Shown here: positions 1 through 5,679 of the stretch, one piece after another
Layout of the letters: the number at the start of each line of letters is the position of its first letter
How positions within the stretch are numbered: the first letter of the stretch is position 1
Assembly: GCA_017549665.1 (NCBI GenBank)
Contig: JAFYUD010000154.1
Span: 1-8,451 of the forward strand
Direction of reading: 5' to 3'
DNA length: 8,451 bases
Origin: Clostridia bacterium
GTDB taxonomy: Bacteria; Bacillota_A; Clostridia; Oscillospirales; Acutalibacteraceae
Notes under the pieces: model-generated
Databases searched by the model: none
What the model saw: the letters and a program-made list of their open reading frames with translations, nothing else
What the model was told of the DNA's origin: nothing
Translations under genes and position numbers: made by a program

Positions 1-225
1 GTTATCAACGATAGTACCCATCATAGGGTCGTTTATACCATCCCATATTCTGGCAATAGGTGTAAGGATAAGCAGAAAATTTGAACTCAATTTCAGTACG
101 TCAGTAAGATATTTGTTGAGATATGAGTAGAACATTCCGTAACTAAGATCAAGACCGACGGCACCGACACCATATCCGAGATAACTGAGGATTCCGCCTT
201 TTTTCTTTTCTTTATTTTTTGACAT
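1..225 (-). CDS. GPH-family (MelB/XynP-type) sugar:cation symporter, N-terminal fragment
   Basis: Reading the minus strand from ATG at 225 gives 75 open codons that continue off the left edge, so only the N-terminus is present. After a Lys-rich cytoplasmic start (residues 3-9), the sequence runs through a first membrane segment containing GYGVGAVGLDLSYG (17-30). It then reaches the family hallmark RIWDGINDPMMG (59-70). This matches the glycoside-pentoside-hexuronide:cation symporter signature, in which two Asp four residues apart (here D62 and D66, equivalent to MelB D55 and D59) bind the coupling cation. Such proteins import or exchange oligosaccharides, glycosides or hexuronides at the cytoplasmic membrane. 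The substrate cannot be told from this fragment. The start at 225 is supported by GGAGGT seven bases upstream; an in-frame ATG at 240 overlaps that ribosome site and is unlikely. Family assignment is confident; substrate is unknown. Confidence 0.88.
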   Translation of the reverse strand, partial: MSKNKEKKKGGILSYLGYGVGAVGLDLSYGMFYSYLNKYLTDVLKLSSNFLLILTPIARIWDGINDPMMGTIVDN

Positions 226-255
226 TACGCCAACCTCCATATTATTATGTATAGT

Positions 256-284
256 ATTGTATAATATTAAAGCTGAATTATCAA
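256..284 (-). promoter_or_regulatory. Sigma-A-type promoter for the symporter gene
   Basis: On the minus strand, TTGATA (284-279) and TACAAT (261-256) are separated by 17 bases, each one mismatch from the TTGACA/TATAAT consensus. Transcription would start near 249, giving a leader of about 25 bases that includes the GGAGGT ribosome site. This is a prediction by motif only, in AT-rich DNA, but spacing, match quality and position all agree. Confidence 0.65.
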
Positions 285-316
285 GATATAAATTTGATTT
301 TAATTTTCATTTTTAC

Positions 317-345
317 TTGTATTTTTTCAAAATTTAATGTATAAT
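317..345 (+). promoter_or_regulatory. Predicted promoter for the LCP-like/folE operon
   Basis: A perfect TATAAT lies at 340-345, with TTGTAT (317-322, only three of six consensus bases) 17 bases upstream. Transcription would begin around 352, about 22 bases before the chosen start at 374. The promoter is divergent from that of the symporter; the two -35 elements are about 32 bases apart, so a regulator bound between them could affect both. The -10 is strong and the -35 weak. Confidence 0.5.
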
Positions 346-360
346 ATTTCAGATTATAAT

Positions 361-364
361 GGAG
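361..364 (+). promoter_or_regulatory. Ribosome binding site that sets the start at 374
   Basis: GGAG is followed by nine bases and ATG at 374. The longer reading from ATG at 359 would put this site inside the coding region and leave that ATG only a few bases from the predicted transcription start, so 374 is preferred. Confidence 0.6.
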
Positions 365-373
365 TTGAACTAT

Positions 374-1174
374 ATGGTTTTTAATAAATTGTCAGGGAAA
401 TATAAAGCTGTTACTATTGCAACAGCAGTATCTGTGCTGATATTGTGTGTTGTTCTGATTTCAGTTTTTATTTCTGCTAATAAAAATAATGATAAAAATA
501 ATTCTCAGCAGACAGATGTATCGTCTGTTGCAATGTCTGACAGTCAGCTTTTATCCGGCGACAGTTGTTTTCTTGTAGTCTGCAATGATGATAATGCAGG
601 GGATATTGTTTTTATGTTTCTTGCTGATTTCCGTGTTTACTCTTCAAAGCTGATTCTTACTCCGCTTTCTGCAGATACATTAGCTGCTGACGGCAGAAGT
701 TATGCTGATGTTTATTCATACGGCGGTATCAATTTGCTCAGAGATAAAATTGAGGAAGTCAGAAATGTCGATATTGACAAGTACGCAATTCTTGACAGAA
801 ACGGTATGAGTGCACTGACAGATCTTATGGGTGAGGTTTCACTTGATGTAAATGAATCTTTTACCTATCAGTCATCTGATAAGAGTTATGAGGTTGAAAT
901 CGGCAAAACTGACATGGGTTCTGATATGCTCTTTACATATCTCAAGCTTTATTCTCAGAAATACGGTCCTGATAAATTTGTTTCTCTTGTAAGGGATATG
1001 ATCAATACATATCTTGAAAGTATTGATGTTGATGATATCGAAGATACTTTTGCAGGTCTTACAAACTGCTTTAATACAGATGTTACCATATCTGATTATT
1101 TCTCAGCTCTGAATGATATAATTTATCTGGTTGAGCATGATATGGAATGTGTATTGACAAATGATGTTGATTGA
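374..1174 (+). CDS. Membrane-anchored LCP (LytR-CpsA-Psr)-like protein, catalytic residues missing
   Basis: The 266-residue product has a short basic N-terminus, one membrane segment (about 11-34), a polar Asn/Lys linker (36-58) and an extracellular domain. The order of elements resembles the LCP fold: a beta region ending in LILTPLSADT (93-102), a Gly-Gly turn (117-118), then DKYAILDRNGMSALTDLMGEV (135-155), comparable to the family's D-x-y-v-x-v-d...lvD-x-lGGV stretch. LCP enzymes attach teichoic acids or capsular glycans to peptidoglycan. Here the conserved 'SIPRDT' reads LTPLSADT, with Ala for the Arg. The later 'YvRfR...R' segment reads LFTYLKLYSQKYG (186-198), without those arginines. 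A transferase role is therefore doubtful; a binding or scaffold role is possible but inferred. The family call rests on my reading of motifs, not on a profile search. It is the first gene of an apparent four-gene operon; its TGA stop lies two bases before the next start, suggesting translational coupling. Confidence 0.6.
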   Translation: MVFNKLSGKYKAVTIATAVSVLILCVVLISVFISANKNNDKNNSQQTDVSSVAMSDSQLLSGDSCFLVVCNDDNAGDIVFMFLADFRVYSSKLILTPLSADTLAADGRSYADVYSYGGINLLRDKIEEVRNVDIDKYAILDRNGMSALTDLMGEVSLDVNESFTYQSSDKSYEVEIGKTDMGSDMLFTYLKLYSQKYGPDKFVSLVRDMINTYLESIDVDDIEDTFAGLTNCFNTDVTISDYFSALNDIIYLVEHDMECVLTNDVD

Positions 1175-1176
1175 TT

Positions 1177-2343
1177 ATGAAAAATAAGAAGATATTTTTA
1201 GCAGTAGTCATTGTATCTGTTGTTGCAGTTGTTATTTCTTTTTGTACTGTATTTTTCGTTTCAGATAAAGCAAGGGCTTATTTTTCTTCATTTATATATG
1301 CTGATGAATTCAGAAATGAAGAACCATTTTCTACTTATTATTTTGATCTTCTGAACGAAACAGAGAAAAAAGCATACATACGTATATTTGATAAAATCTG
1401 TTCCCATCCTGAATATATTAAAATTCCTGCACTTACAGCCGAAGAGTTCAATAATGTATATTTTGCAGTTAAAAATGATAATCCGCAGATTCTTTGCTTT
1501 GCTGATTCATGCAGTATGGTTTCATTTTGGTCCGCCTCGTTTATTGAACTCAATTATTCTCAGTCTGTTGATGATTGTGATTCAATGAAGAAAAAATTAC
1601 AGGACGAAATTGATAATATTCTTAGAAATATGCCTGAATCTGAGTCTGATTTTGAAAAAGAGCTCTATATTCATGATTATATTGTCCGCACTTGTACTTA
1701 CTCTGAGTCGGAATATTCGTCAAATGCCTACGGTTGCCTGATTGACAGAAAAGCTGTGTGTTCAGGATATTCACGTGCTTCTATGCTTCTTATGAAATCT
1801 GCAGGCATAGAGACAATTCTTGTAGGCGGTACGGGAGTATCGCAGACACAGGGACGAATCAGTCATATGTGGAATGTTGTATGGCTTGACGGTGACCCGT
1901 ACCATCTTGATGTTACATGGGATGATCCGGGTGTTGATGATAATATAACACATCTTTATTTCAATCTCAGCGACAGGGATATAGCAACCGATCATACGGA
2001 CTATAAGCTCAGCTTTGAGTGTATTACTGAAATGTATAATTACTTCAGATATAACGATCTGTATTTCGGAGATTACGGTAAAAATGAACTTAAGATTATT
2101 CAGACCAAGTTATATAATAATATAAACGACGGTATAAACAGTCTTGAAATTCAGTTTGAGTCGGATGCCGATTATAAGAAAGCGGTCTCAGCTATTACAA
2201 CCGGTGACGGCACAAATACAGATATGTATAAAATAATTTCTTATATATCAACTAAAGCAGGCGAAAAAGTTGATGTTTCACACGTCAATTTTGCAAGTGA
2301 TGATACTAAAAAATATATCAGACTTATGTTTGATTGGAATTGA
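1177..2343 (+). CDS. Membrane-anchored transglutaminase-like cysteine protein
   Basis: The 388-residue product starts MKNKK, followed by a hydrophobic segment (about 6-28) that acts as a signal anchor, placing the rest outside the membrane. An N-terminal helical region of about 120 residues precedes a transglutaminase-like core. The core has all three catalytic elements: KAVCSGYS with Cys195, SHMWNVV with His230, and YHLDVTWDDP with Asp245. This bacterial family is related to papain-fold proteases; members hydrolyse or transfer amide bonds, often on cell-wall or surface peptides. The substrate here is unknown. The C-terminal 130 residues show no motif I recognise. ATG at 1177 is preferred; a TTG at 1171 would overlap the preceding gene by four bases, and neither has a good Shine-Dalgarno site, which fits coupling to the upstream stop. 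folE follows after ten bases. Family confident, role open. Confidence 0.85.
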   Translation: MKNKKIFLAVVIVSVVAVVISFCTVFFVSDKARAYFSSFIYADEFRNEEPFSTYYFDLLNETEKKAYIRIFDKICSHPEYIKIPALTAEEFNNVYFAVKNDNPQILCFADSCSMVSFWSASFIELNYSQSVDDCDSMKKKLQDEIDNILRNMPESESDFEKELYIHDYIVRTCTYSESEYSSNAYGCLIDRKAVCSGYSRASMLLMKSAGIETILVGGTGVSQTQGRISHMWNVVWLDGDPYHLDVTWDDPGVDDNITHLYFNLSDRDIATDHTDYKLSFECITEMYNYFRYNDLYFGDYGKNELKIIQTKLYNNINDGINSLEIQFESDADYKKAVSAITTGDGTNTDMYKIISYISTKAGEKVDVSHVNFASDDTKKYIRLMFDWN

Positions 2344-2347
2344 GGAA
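2342..2347 (+). promoter_or_regulatory. Ribosome binding site supporting a TTG start for folE
   Basis: GAGGAA overlaps the TGA stop of the preceding gene and is six bases from TTG at 2354. No in-frame ATG lies between here and the conserved N-terminal helix, and the reading from TTG begins (f)[10 protein letters not shown] as expected for the family, so the TTG start is well supported. Confidence 0.75.
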
Positions 2348-2353
2348 TGACTT

Positions 2354-2911
2354 TTGGATAAAGAAAAAATTCAGAAAGCCGTAAGAGATATTCTCGAAGC
2401 AATCGGTGAAGACCCTGACAGAGAAGGTCTTGTTGAGACACCAAAACGTGTTGCAAATATGTTTGAAGAGATTTTTTCCGGTATTGCAGATGATCCCAAG
2501 CAGTATCTCAAAATTTTCAATGAGTGTGATAATGATGAGGTCGTAGTTGTTCGTGATATACCGCTGTACTCTATGTGTGAGCATCATCTGCTTCCTTTTG
2601 TCGGTAAGGCTCATATTGCGTATATACCTTCAGAAGGTAATGTTATCGGTCTTTCCAAGCTTGCAAGAATTGTTAATGTGTATGCAAAAAGACCTCAGCT
2701 TCAGGAAAGACTTACATCTCAGATTGCAGATTTTCTTGATAAAGAGCTTAAACCACTTGGTGTTGCTGTAGTTGTCGAAGCTCAGCATCTTTGTATGACA
2801 ATGAGAGGTGCAAGAGCTGCAGGTGCAATGACCCATACTTCAGCCCTGCGAGGTATTGCAAAAAAAGATGCACGTACCCGTGCAGAAATTATGTCTTTAC
2901 TTAAGGACTAA
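2354..2911 (+). CDS. folE: GTP cyclohydrolase I (FolE, type IA)
   Basis: This cytosolic, normally homodecameric enzyme converts GTP to 7,8-dihydroneopterin triphosphate and formate, the first step of tetrahydrofolate synthesis and also the entry to preQ0/queuosine. The 185-residue product is full length for the short bacterial form. Signatures are clear: [20 protein letters not shown] (73-92), with zinc ligands Cys75 and His78 and catalytic His77; then [20 protein letters not shown] (97-116); then [15 protein letters not shown] (140-154), with His145 and the third zinc ligand Cys147. These correspond to E. coli Cys110, His112, His113, His179 and Cys181. The start codon is TTG, fixed by GAGGAA six bases upstream. 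No other folate or queuosine gene is in the window; instead it lies between two envelope-protein genes, with ten-base gaps on each side, so it is probably co-transcribed with them. Confidence 0.97.
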   Translation: MDKEKIQKAVRDILEAIGEDPDREGLVETPKRVANMFEEIFSGIADDPKQYLKIFNECDNDEVVVVRDIPLYSMCEHHLLPFVGKAHIAYIPSEGNVIGLSKLARIVNVYAKRPQLQERLTSQIADFLDKELKPLGVAVVVEAQHLCMTMRGARAAGAMTHTSALRGIAKKDARTRAEIMSLLKD

Positions 2912-2915
2912 GGAG
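2909..2915 (+). promoter_or_regulatory. Ribosome binding site for the lipoprotein gene
   Basis: TAAGGAG overlaps the folE stop codon and lies six bases before ATG at 2922. It decides the start: a longer in-frame reading from 2856 would run inside folE and destroy the signal peptide. Confidence 0.8.
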
Positions 2916-2921
2916 AAGTTT

Positions 2922-3593
2922 ATGATTAAAAGATTTGTTGCGGTAATGTTAATGCTTGTTATGATGATAAGCTTAGCTTCATGTGGAAATGATTCTGATT
3001 TTTATATAGATGATGACGGTGTCAGATATATGGTCTGCCGAGACGGAAACGGTGAAATTCAGGTTAATGCAAGCGGCAAGCTTCTCGTTTATGACCTTAA
3101 TGAAAATGACAAGCGCATTAAGTCAGATTCAGGTGAATATCTTACACGATATGTTGACTTTAACGGTCAGATTGTAACCGGTAAATTTGTTGAGATAGCT
3201 GAAATGAGTTTTACGCTTCCTAATAATTTTACTGATGACAGAGATAATCCCGGATATTTCAGAAATGAAGCTTACAACGGTGAAATCTTTGTATATTATT
3301 ATGATGAAAGTACTCAGCTTGCAATTGAATCACTTGAATTCAGCTGTGAAGGTCTTTTGGAAAGCTTCGGCAGTGAAGTTTATTCTTATGAAAAATATAC
3401 TTTGAATGTTGATAATACTGAGTGTATTGCTTTTGAACAGCTTTGTACATCATCAGAATATTATCAGAACGCATTTACTTATATTCTGCCGTTTGATTCA
3501 GGCTATTATCGTTTTGACTGTAATGTAAGTACAGATTATAAAAACAAGGTTGATTTTGATAAATTTATTGAGTCAATTGATCTTAAAAATTGA
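2922..3593 (+). CDS. Lipoprotein of unknown function
   Basis: The 223-residue product begins with a typical lipoprotein signal: basic MIKR, a hydrophobic Met/Leu/Val-rich core, and the lipobox LASC with Cys21 as the lipidated residue, so the mature protein would be tethered to the outer face of the membrane. I do not recognise the family. The first mature part is rich in Asp, Asn and Gly (for example YIDDDGVRYMV and DGNGEIQVNASGK), resembling short beta-hairpin repeats seen in other clostridial lipoproteins. The second part begins near EMSFTLPNNFTDD and ends FDKFIESIDLKN, a layout reminiscent of small PsbP/DcrB-like lipoproteins; this is only a resemblance. It is the last gene of the operon, ten bases after folE and directly before a terminator. 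Start at 2922 is secure from the ribosome site and signal peptide. Confidence 0.85.
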   Translation: MIKRFVAVMLMLVMMISLASCGNDSDFYIDDDGVRYMVCRDGNGEIQVNASGKLLVYDLNENDKRIKSDSGEYLTRYVDFNGQIVTGKFVEIAEMSFTLPNNFTDDRDNPGYFRNEAYNGEIFVYYYDESTQLAIESLEFSCEGLLESFGSEVYSYEKYTLNVDNTECIAFEQLCTSSEYYQNAFTYILPFDSGYYRFDCNVSTDYKNKVDFDKFIESIDLKN

Positions 3594-3600
3594 TAAGATA

Positions 3601-3632
3601 CAGCTCTCATTATGAGGGCTGTTTATATTTTT
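3601..3632 (+). terminator. Intrinsic terminator ending the folE operon
   Basis: CAGCTCTCA (3601-3609) pairs with TGAGGGCTG (3613-3621), nine pairs including one G-T, around a three-base loop. A T-rich tract (3622-3632) follows at once. It lies eight bases after the lipoprotein stop and separates this unit from uvrBA. Confidence 0.85.
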
Positions 3633-3637
3633 GTGAC

Positions 3638-3653
3638 GAACAAATTTTTGTTT
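3638..3653 (+). promoter_or_regulatory. Inverted repeat upstream of uvrB (possible operator)
   Basis: GAACAAA (3638-3644) and TTTGTTT (3647-3653) form a dyad matching six of seven bases around TT. It lies about 30 bases upstream of the uvrB -10 element, where an operator could act. It is not the Bacillus-type LexA box (GAAC-N4-GTTC), since the half-sites are eight bases apart. The surrounding DNA is very T-rich, so chance is a real alternative. Confidence 0.25.
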
Positions 3654-3679
3654 TTTGTATTTATTTTTTTGTATGATTG

Positions 3680-3688
3680 TGTTACAAT
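3680..3688 (+). promoter_or_regulatory. Predicted extended -10 promoter for uvrBA
   Basis: TGTTACAAT combines a TG extension (3680-3681) with TACAAT (3683-3688), one base from consensus. No good -35 lies at the right distance (TTTATT at 3660-3665 is the nearest), which is common for extended -10 promoters. The predicted transcription start near 3695 leaves a leader of about 23 bases. Confidence 0.5.
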
Positions 3689-3703
3689 AATAAAATAAGA
3701 TGA

Positions 3704-3708
3704 AAGGA
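3704..3708 (+). promoter_or_regulatory. Ribosome binding site that sets the uvrB start
   Basis: AAGGA lies nine bases before ATG at 3718. An in-frame ATG at 3700 sits upstream of this site and would add six residues not expected in the family. Confidence 0.65.
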
Positions 3709-3717
3709 ACAGTATGT

Positions 3718-5679
3718 ATGGATAAGTTTAAGTTAGTGTCAAAGTATAATCCTACAGGTGATCAGCCGCAAGCTATCAAGTCTCTTGTTGATGGACTTGA
3801 AGACGGCTTTGCCGAACAGACGCTTCTCGGTGTAACCGGATCGGGAAAAACTTTCACAATGGCCAATATTATAGAAAAAGCCAACAGACCTACACTTATT
3901 CTTGCTCATAATAAAACACTTGCGGCTCAGCTTTGCAGTGAATTCAGAGAATTTTTTCCTGAAAATGCCGTTGAGTATTTCGTTTCCTATTATGATTATT
4001 ATCAGCCTGAAGCATATATTGCAACCACCGATACTTATATTGAAAAAGATTCGGCAGTAAATGATGAGATTGACAGATTGCGCCATTCTGCAACATCTGC
4101 GTTGTCTGAGAGGCGTGATGTAATTATCGTTGCCAGTGTATCATGTATATATTCTCTCGGCGACCCTATTGATTATAAAAGTATGGTCATATCTTTGCGT
4201 CAGGGAATGGAAAAAAGCCGTGATGATCTGATTGCGAAGCTTGTTGAATTGCAGTATGAGCGAAATGATATAAATTTTATCAGAAACAAATTCCGTGTCC
4301 GTGGTGATGTTGTTGAAATATTTCCCGTTTATACTTCTGAGTTTGCTATCCGTGTTGAATTTTTCGGTGATGAAATTGACAGAATCTGTGAATTTAATCC
4401 GCTGACAGGTCAGGTCAACAATACCGTTTCTCATGTTGCAATTTATCCGGCATCTCATTATGTCGTGTCAAGAGAAAAAATGGAACATGCCATCAATGAA
4501 ATATATTTTGAAATGCTTGAACAGGTTAAAATGTTTGAGTCTCAGGGGAAGCTTCTTGAGGCACAGAGGATAAAACAACGCACAGAATACGATATTGAAA
4601 TGCTTCGTGAAACCGGATTCTGTAAGGGGATTGAGAATTATTCTGCAATTATGTCAGGCCGTGAAAAGGGAACTCCGCCAAAGACACTTATTGATTATTT
4701 TCCTGATGATTTTATTCTTTTTGTTGACGAGTCTCATGTGACATTACCGCAGGTCAAGGCGATGTATGGCGGTGACAGATCAAGAAAAGATTCTCTTGTA
4801 AACTTCGGTTTCAGATTGCCGTCTGCATATGATAACAGACCTCTTACATTTGACGAGTTTTATGAAAAAATAGGACAGAAGATTTTTGTCAGTGCCACCC
4901 CCGGTGATTTTGAGCTTGCTAAAAGTGATAATGTTGCCGAACAGGTTATACGTCCGACCGGCCTTCTTGACCCTGAAATTTCGGTCAGACCTGTAGACGG
5001 GCAGATTGAAGATCTTATTTCTGAAATTAACATAAGAACAGAGAAAAAAGAACGAGTTCTTGTAACGACACTTACTAAAAAAATGGCAGAAAATCTAACG
5101 GATTATCTTACTGATTATGGTATAAAAATAAGATATATGCATTACGATATTGATACAATAGAACGAATGGAAATTATCAGAGATCTTCGACTTGGTGAGT
5201 ATGATGTTCTTGTAGGTATCAATCTTCTCAGGGAAGGACTTGATATTCCTGAAGTTTCACTTGTCGCAATACTTGATGCAGACAAGGAAGGCTTCCTCAG
5301 GTCTGAAAGATCACTGATACAGACAATAGGAAGAGCTGCCCGAAATGCAGAAGGTACAGTTATAATGTATGCTGATACTGTTACGCCTTCAATGGAAAGT
5401 GCAATCCGTGAAACAAACAGACGACGTGAAAAACAGATTGCATACAATGATGAACATGGAATTGTGCCGAAGACAATTGTTAAGCCTGTGCATGATATTA
5501 TTGAAATAAGTTCAAAGAATGAAGTTAACGGAAAAACTGCACGCAGATTGTCTGCAAAAGAAAAACTTCAGCTTATAGACGAGCTTACAAAAGAAATGAA
5601 GAGTGCTGCAAAAATTCTTGAATTCGAACATGCAGCATATCTCAGAGATAAAATTGAAAAATTAAAACAGGAGATCTAA
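3718..5679 (+). CDS. uvrB: UvrABC system protein B (excinuclease subunit B)
   Basis: UvrB is the helicase-like subunit that UvrA loads at DNA lesions; it verifies the damage and recruits UvrC for incision. The 653-residue product is full length and starts [17 protein letters not shown], typical of the family. Walker A is GVTGSGKT (38-45, Lys44). The damage-probing beta-hairpin begins at [10 protein letters not shown] (91-100). Walker B is DESH (337-340), and helicase motif VI is QTIGRAAR (535-542). The C-terminal UVR domain, used for UvrC contact, occupies about 613-653. No frameshift or missing key residue was seen. The gene has its own promoter region after the upstream terminator, and its TAA stop directly abuts the uvrA ATG, so the two are one operon. 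No canonical GAAC-N4-GTTC LexA box is visible in 3594-3717, so SOS control is not shown by the sequence. Confidence 0.99.
   Translation: MDKFKLVSKYNPTGDQPQAIKSLVDGLEDGFAEQTLLGVTGSGKTFTMANIIEKANRPTLILAHNKTLAAQLCSEFREFFPENAVEYFVSYYDYYQPEAYIATTDTYIEKDSAVNDEIDRLRHSATSALSERRDVIIVASVSCIYSLGDPIDYKSMVISLRQGMEKSRDDLIAKLVELQYERNDINFIRNKFRVRGDVVEIFPVYTSEFAIRVEFFGDEIDRICEFNPLTGQVNNTVSHVAIYPASHYVVSREKMEHAINEIYFEMLEQVKMFESQGKLLEAQRIKQRTEYDIEMLRETGFCKGIENYSAIMSGREKGTPPKTLIDYFPDDFILFVDESHVTLPQVKAMYGGDRSRKDSLVNFGFRLPSAYDNRPLTFDEFYEKIGQKIFVSATPGDFELAKSDNVAEQVIRPTGLLDPEISVRPVDGQIEDLISEINIRTEKKERVLVTTLTKKMAENLTDYLTDYGIKIRYMHYDIDTIERMEIIRDLRLGEYDVLVGINLLREGLDIPEVSLVAILDADKEGFLRSERSLIQTIGRAARNAEGTVIMYADTVTPSMESAIRETNRRREKQIAYNDEHGIVPKTIVKPVHDIIEISSKNEVNGKTARRLSAKEKLQLIDELTKEMKSAAKILEFEHAAYLRDKIEKLKQEI

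Noticed and set aside
252..269. Quasi-palindrome around the symporter -10 and transcription start
   Set aside because: About 14 of 18 positions match, but nearly all are A/T, so chance explains it.
280..298. ATCAA-N9-TTGAT inverted repeat over the symporter -35 region
   Set aside because: Only five bases per arm in very AT-rich DNA and extension fails quickly, so it is not enough to call an operator.
359..373. Upstream ATG that would add five residues to the LCP-like protein
   Set aside because: It overlaps the GGAG that serves the ATG at 374 and sits too close to the predicted transcription start.
2856..2921. Longer N-terminus for the lipoprotein, overlapping folE
   Set aside because: It would bury the signal peptide; TAAGGAG six bases before ATG at 2922 and a clean lipobox fix the shorter start.
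3707..3720. GAAC at the uvrB ribosome site as half of a LexA box
   Set aside because: Four bases on, the sequence is TGTA rather than GTTC, so there is no second half-site.
5142..5447. 101-codon minus-strand open frame inside uvrB
   Set aside because: It lies entirely opposite a strongly conserved gene, has Ser/Arg/Ile-rich low-complexity content and no recognisable domain or ribosome site; it is a shadow frame. Other minus-strand frames within folE, uvrB and uvrA were rejected likewise.
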